A DNA stretch of 13,634 bases. Origin: DATKCA01 sp035544675 (lineage in GTDB: Bacteria; Acidobacteriota; Thermoanaerobaculia; Gp7-AA8). Shown here piece by piece: positions 12,155-13,634 of the stretch. The stretch covers positions 1-13,634 of the forward strand of contig DATKCA010000290.1 in the NCBI GenBank assembly GCA_035544675.1. Direction: 5' to 3'. Each line of letters begins with the position of its first letter. Position 1 is the first letter of the stretch. The notes below the pieces were generated by a model. That model was not told the origin of the DNA and searched no databases. It worked only from the letters and a program-made list of their open reading frames with translations. Made by a program: the position numbers and the translations under genes.

Positions 12155-13288
12155 TCAGACCTTCAGAATCCAGTTTTTGCGATAGAGAATCCAGAGGATA
12201 CCCAACCATACCATCACGAACGAGAGCGCCCAGAGCAGCGACGCGAGCCTGGGCGTGAAGTACGGCTCGTAAAACGCCTTGTAGCTCGCCGCCTGCAGCG
12301 CCGTCGCCTCTCCGCGATAGTCGATCTTGATGAGAGACCCGATTGCGCGCGCCATGATTCCCGACCCGAGAAACGCGATCATCGGATTGACCCCGTAGAC
12401 GACGAACGGCTTCGTCCAGCCTCGATACCCCCGCACGTCGATCAGCAGGATGAGCAGCGCCAGCATCACGCAGGCGAACCCGGCGGTGAAGACCACGTAC
12501 GAACTGGTCCAGAGCGCCTTGTTGATCGGAAACACGAGCCCCCAGAGCTGGCCGATGACGAGACCGGCAATCCCAACGAGAATCAGAGCGCGGAGGTTCC
12601 GCTCCCGGATCCAGCCGGCGGTGAGGATGCCACAGAGCGCCGTCGCGACCGCCGGGATCGTGGAAAGCGGCCCTTCCGGATCCCAGGTCCTGCTCTGCGC
12701 CCAGATGTGATCCGTCCCCAGCACGGCACGATCGACCGCCGCCGCCACCGTCGCCTCCGGCGGCTCCAGCGGGCCGCGCGTCAGAAGACCCCAGTATCCG
12801 AGGAGGACCACGATCGCGATGGCGATCTGCTGCCTCCGCGTCGTGAACAGAGAGATGAGCGCGGCGACGATGTAGACCACGCCGATCCTCTGCAGCACGC
12901 CGGCGTAGCGCAGATGATCGAAGCGCCACACCACGCGCTCGAGGAACGTCGGATCGGGATTGCCGGCGATGTTCCCCCACCAGAAAAACGGGAACGCGTT
13001 GAGGAGCAGGCCGAACAGGATGATGAGGAATCCGCGGCGGAAGATCTTGCGGACGGCATCGCCCCGCGGCCGGCCGCGCAGCGAGAGATCGGTCGTCACA
13101 CCGACGATGAAGAGAAAGAACGGGAAGATGAGGTCCGTCGGCGTCCAGCCGTGCCACGCAGCGTGACCGAGAGGCCAGTAGATCGCACTCCACGTGCCGG
13201 GGTTGTTGACGAGCAGCATCCCGGCAACGGTCATGCCCCGAAAAACGTCGAGTGACACCAGGCGCTCGCGCGGAGATGAGACCGTCAC
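12155..13288 (-). CDS. HGSNAT-like / DUF5009 multi-pass membrane acyltransferase
   Basis: The frame is open from 13525, but residues before 13288 are translated repeats (RFPVSGFRFPVSG), so I choose the GTG at 13288, giving 377 residues starting MTVSSPRERLVSLDVFRG. The family is related to heparan-alpha-glucosaminide N-acetyltransferase and probably transfers acyl groups to sugars across the membrane. Hallmarks are RLVSLDVFRG (9-18), HGWTPTDLIFPFFLFIVG (46-63), GVLQRIGVVY (130-139), DPEGPLSTIPA (203-213), FPINKALWTSSYVVFTAG (253-270) and NPMIAFLGSG (301-310). About ten hydrophobic segments are seen. The natural substrate in this organism is unknown. A TACCCT box (13300-13295) is 6 nt before the GTG with no Shine-Dalgarno, suggesting leaderless translation. 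The cupredoxin gene follows with no gap. Confidence 0.88.
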   Translation of the reverse strand: MTVSSPRERLVSLDVFRGMTVAGMLLVNNPGTWSAIYWPLGHAAWHGWTPTDLIFPFFLFIVGVTTDLSLRGRPRGDAVRKIFRRGFLIILFGLLLNAFPFFWWGNIAGNPDPTFLERVVWRFDHLRYAGVLQRIGVVYIVAALISLFTTRRQQIAIAIVVLLGYWGLLTRGPLEPPEATVAAAVDRAVLGTDHIWAQSRTWDPEGPLSTIPAVATALCGILTAGWIRERNLRALILVGIAGLVIGQLWGLVFPINKALWTSSYVVFTAGFACVMLALLILLIDVRGYRGWTKPFVVYGVNPMIAFLGSGIMARAIGSLIKIDYRGEATALQAASYKAFYEPYFTPRLASLLWALSFVMVWLGILWILYRKNWILKV

Positions 13289-13294
13289 GAGCAA

Positions 13295-13300
13295 AGGGTA
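13295..13300 (-). promoter_or_regulatory. Putative leaderless -10 box (TACCCT) of the acyltransferase gene
   Basis: TACCCT on the minus strand fits TAnnnT and ends 6 nt before the GTG at 13288. No Shine-Dalgarno is present, and the sequence beyond it is repeat-derived. Confidence 0.3.
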
Positions 13301-13350
13301 ATGGAAACCGGTTGGGCGGGCGGCCCCCGGCGCGGCCGGGCCCGCCGCCC

Positions 13351-13394
<44 letters not shown>

Positions 13395-13408
13395 GTACGG
13401 TTTTTTTT

Positions 13409-13432
13409 CGTGCCCGAGCCCGTGCCCGAGCC
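13409..13432. repeat. 12-bp direct repeat (CGTGCCCGAGCC x2)
   Basis: CGTGCCCGAGCC occurs twice in tandem and can also be read as alternating 6-bp CCCGWG units. It follows an eight-T run (13401-13408) after the heptamer array. Confidence 0.7.
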
Positions 13433-13460
13433 CGGGTTTTCGCTCCCCGCCCCCGCGGGG

Positions 13461-13482
13461 GCGCCGGTGAGGACACCGGCGC
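13461..13482. repeat. Short palindrome GCGCCGGTG-AGGA-CACCGGCGC
   Basis: Nine-bp perfect arms with a 4-nt loop form a strong GC hairpin. The right arm and its flank (CCGGCGCTCCA) recur at about 13514-13524, so the hairpin is part of a larger dispersed-looking repeat. No T-tract follows on either strand near the stem base. Confidence 0.7.
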
Positions 13483-13525
13483 TCCATTCCGAGAGCCGGG
13501 TTGCCGCCAGTCGCCGGCGCTCCAC

Positions 13526-13539
13526 GGTGACCGGTTTCC
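13526..13539. repeat. Two heptamer units (GGTGACC GGTTTCC) near the TPR-like gene 3' end
   Basis: The two units are inverted relative to array 13351-13392 and end 8 nt before the stop codon of the partial gene at 13548. In that gene's direction they read GGAAACC. Confidence 0.5.
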
Positions 13540-13547
13540 GCCACCCC

Positions 13548-13634
13548 CTACCGCTCCCGCGTGAGCGCCTTGTACTCCTTGAGATGGCCCAGCGCGGCAG
13601 CCTTGTCGCCGCGCTTCTCGAGGATGCCGGCCAG
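13548..13634 (-). CDS. 3' end of a TPR-like gene (partial)
   Basis: The minus strand from the window edge is open for 28 codons and ends in TAG at 13550-13548. It reads LAGILEKRGDKAAALGHL followed by KEYKALTRER. The A/G/L/Y spacing (LEKRGDKAAALGHLKEYKAL) is like the last tetratricopeptide helix pair of many TPR proteins. Too little is visible to say which. The stop is followed after 8 nt by heptamer units. Confidence 0.6.
   Translation of the reverse strand: MAGILEKRGDKAAALGHLKEYKALTRER

Noticed and set aside
13401..13408. T8 run as a terminator tail
   Set aside because: Only the repetitive GGAAACC array precedes it, with no stable self-complementary stem next to the T run.

Overview
The window is GC-rich, densely coded bacterial chromosome. 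The best taxonomic clue is the TonB-family protein (3396-4331): a long proline run, a glycine-rich repeat and a C-terminal domain ending in 'VNFTLQ' are the style of Acidobacteriota TonB proteins. The phylum is an inference, since no rRNA or other decisive marker is present. No tRNA, rRNA, CRISPR array, transposase or phage gene was seen.

Layout, left to right. (1) 1-58: first codons of a minus-strand gene leaving the window. (2) 198-3330, minus strand: a PD40-like exported protein, signal peptidase I (lepB) and poly(A) polymerase I (pcnB), tightly packed and probably one operon. (3) 3396-4331, plus strand: the TonB-family protein, divergent from that operon across an AT-rich promoter region. 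(4) 4335-4797: a small four-helix-bundle (S23/IVP family) gene between two inverted arrays of 7-bp repeats, wedged between the 3' ends of tonB and a P5C dehydrogenase gene. (5) 4796-6358, minus: L-glutamate gamma-semialdehyde (P5C) dehydrogenase. (6) 6468-7238, plus: a lipoprotein made of two retropepsin-like halves. (7) 7265-8802, minus: xdhC-like and mocA-like genes joined by a GTGA start/stop overlap, a pair expected to serve maturation of molybdenum hydroxylases; no molybdoenzyme structural genes are present. (8) 8854-10458, plus: an N-acyl-D-amino-acid deacylase-like amidohydrolase without the usual HxH motif. (9) 10468-13288, minus: an HGSNAT-like membrane acyltransferase, a cupredoxin-IPT/TIG protein with CuA-type ligands, and an exported alpha/beta hydrolase. 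(10) 13289-13547: a spacer built almost wholly from repeats, then the 3' end of a TPR-like gene running off the right edge.

The most unusual content is the repeats. Several heptanucleotide families (GGTTACC/GGTTTCC, CGGGCCT, GGGGCTC, TTCAATT) and four different palindromes (7848-7901, 8821-8847, 11411-11461, 13461-13482) occur in 13.6 kb. They cluster at gene 3' ends. In four genes the stop codon lies inside a heptamer array (pcnB, the PD40-like gene, the four-helix-bundle gene and P5C dehydrogenase). xdhC reads through a 54-bp palindrome to reach its stop. The cupredoxin stop directly abuts an 18-bp-arm hairpin. The four-helix-bundle gene bracketed by inverted heptamer arrays is the best candidate for an undescribed element.

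Several genes without a visible Shine-Dalgarno sequence have a TAnnnT box 6-10 nt before the start codon, suggesting leaderless transcription.
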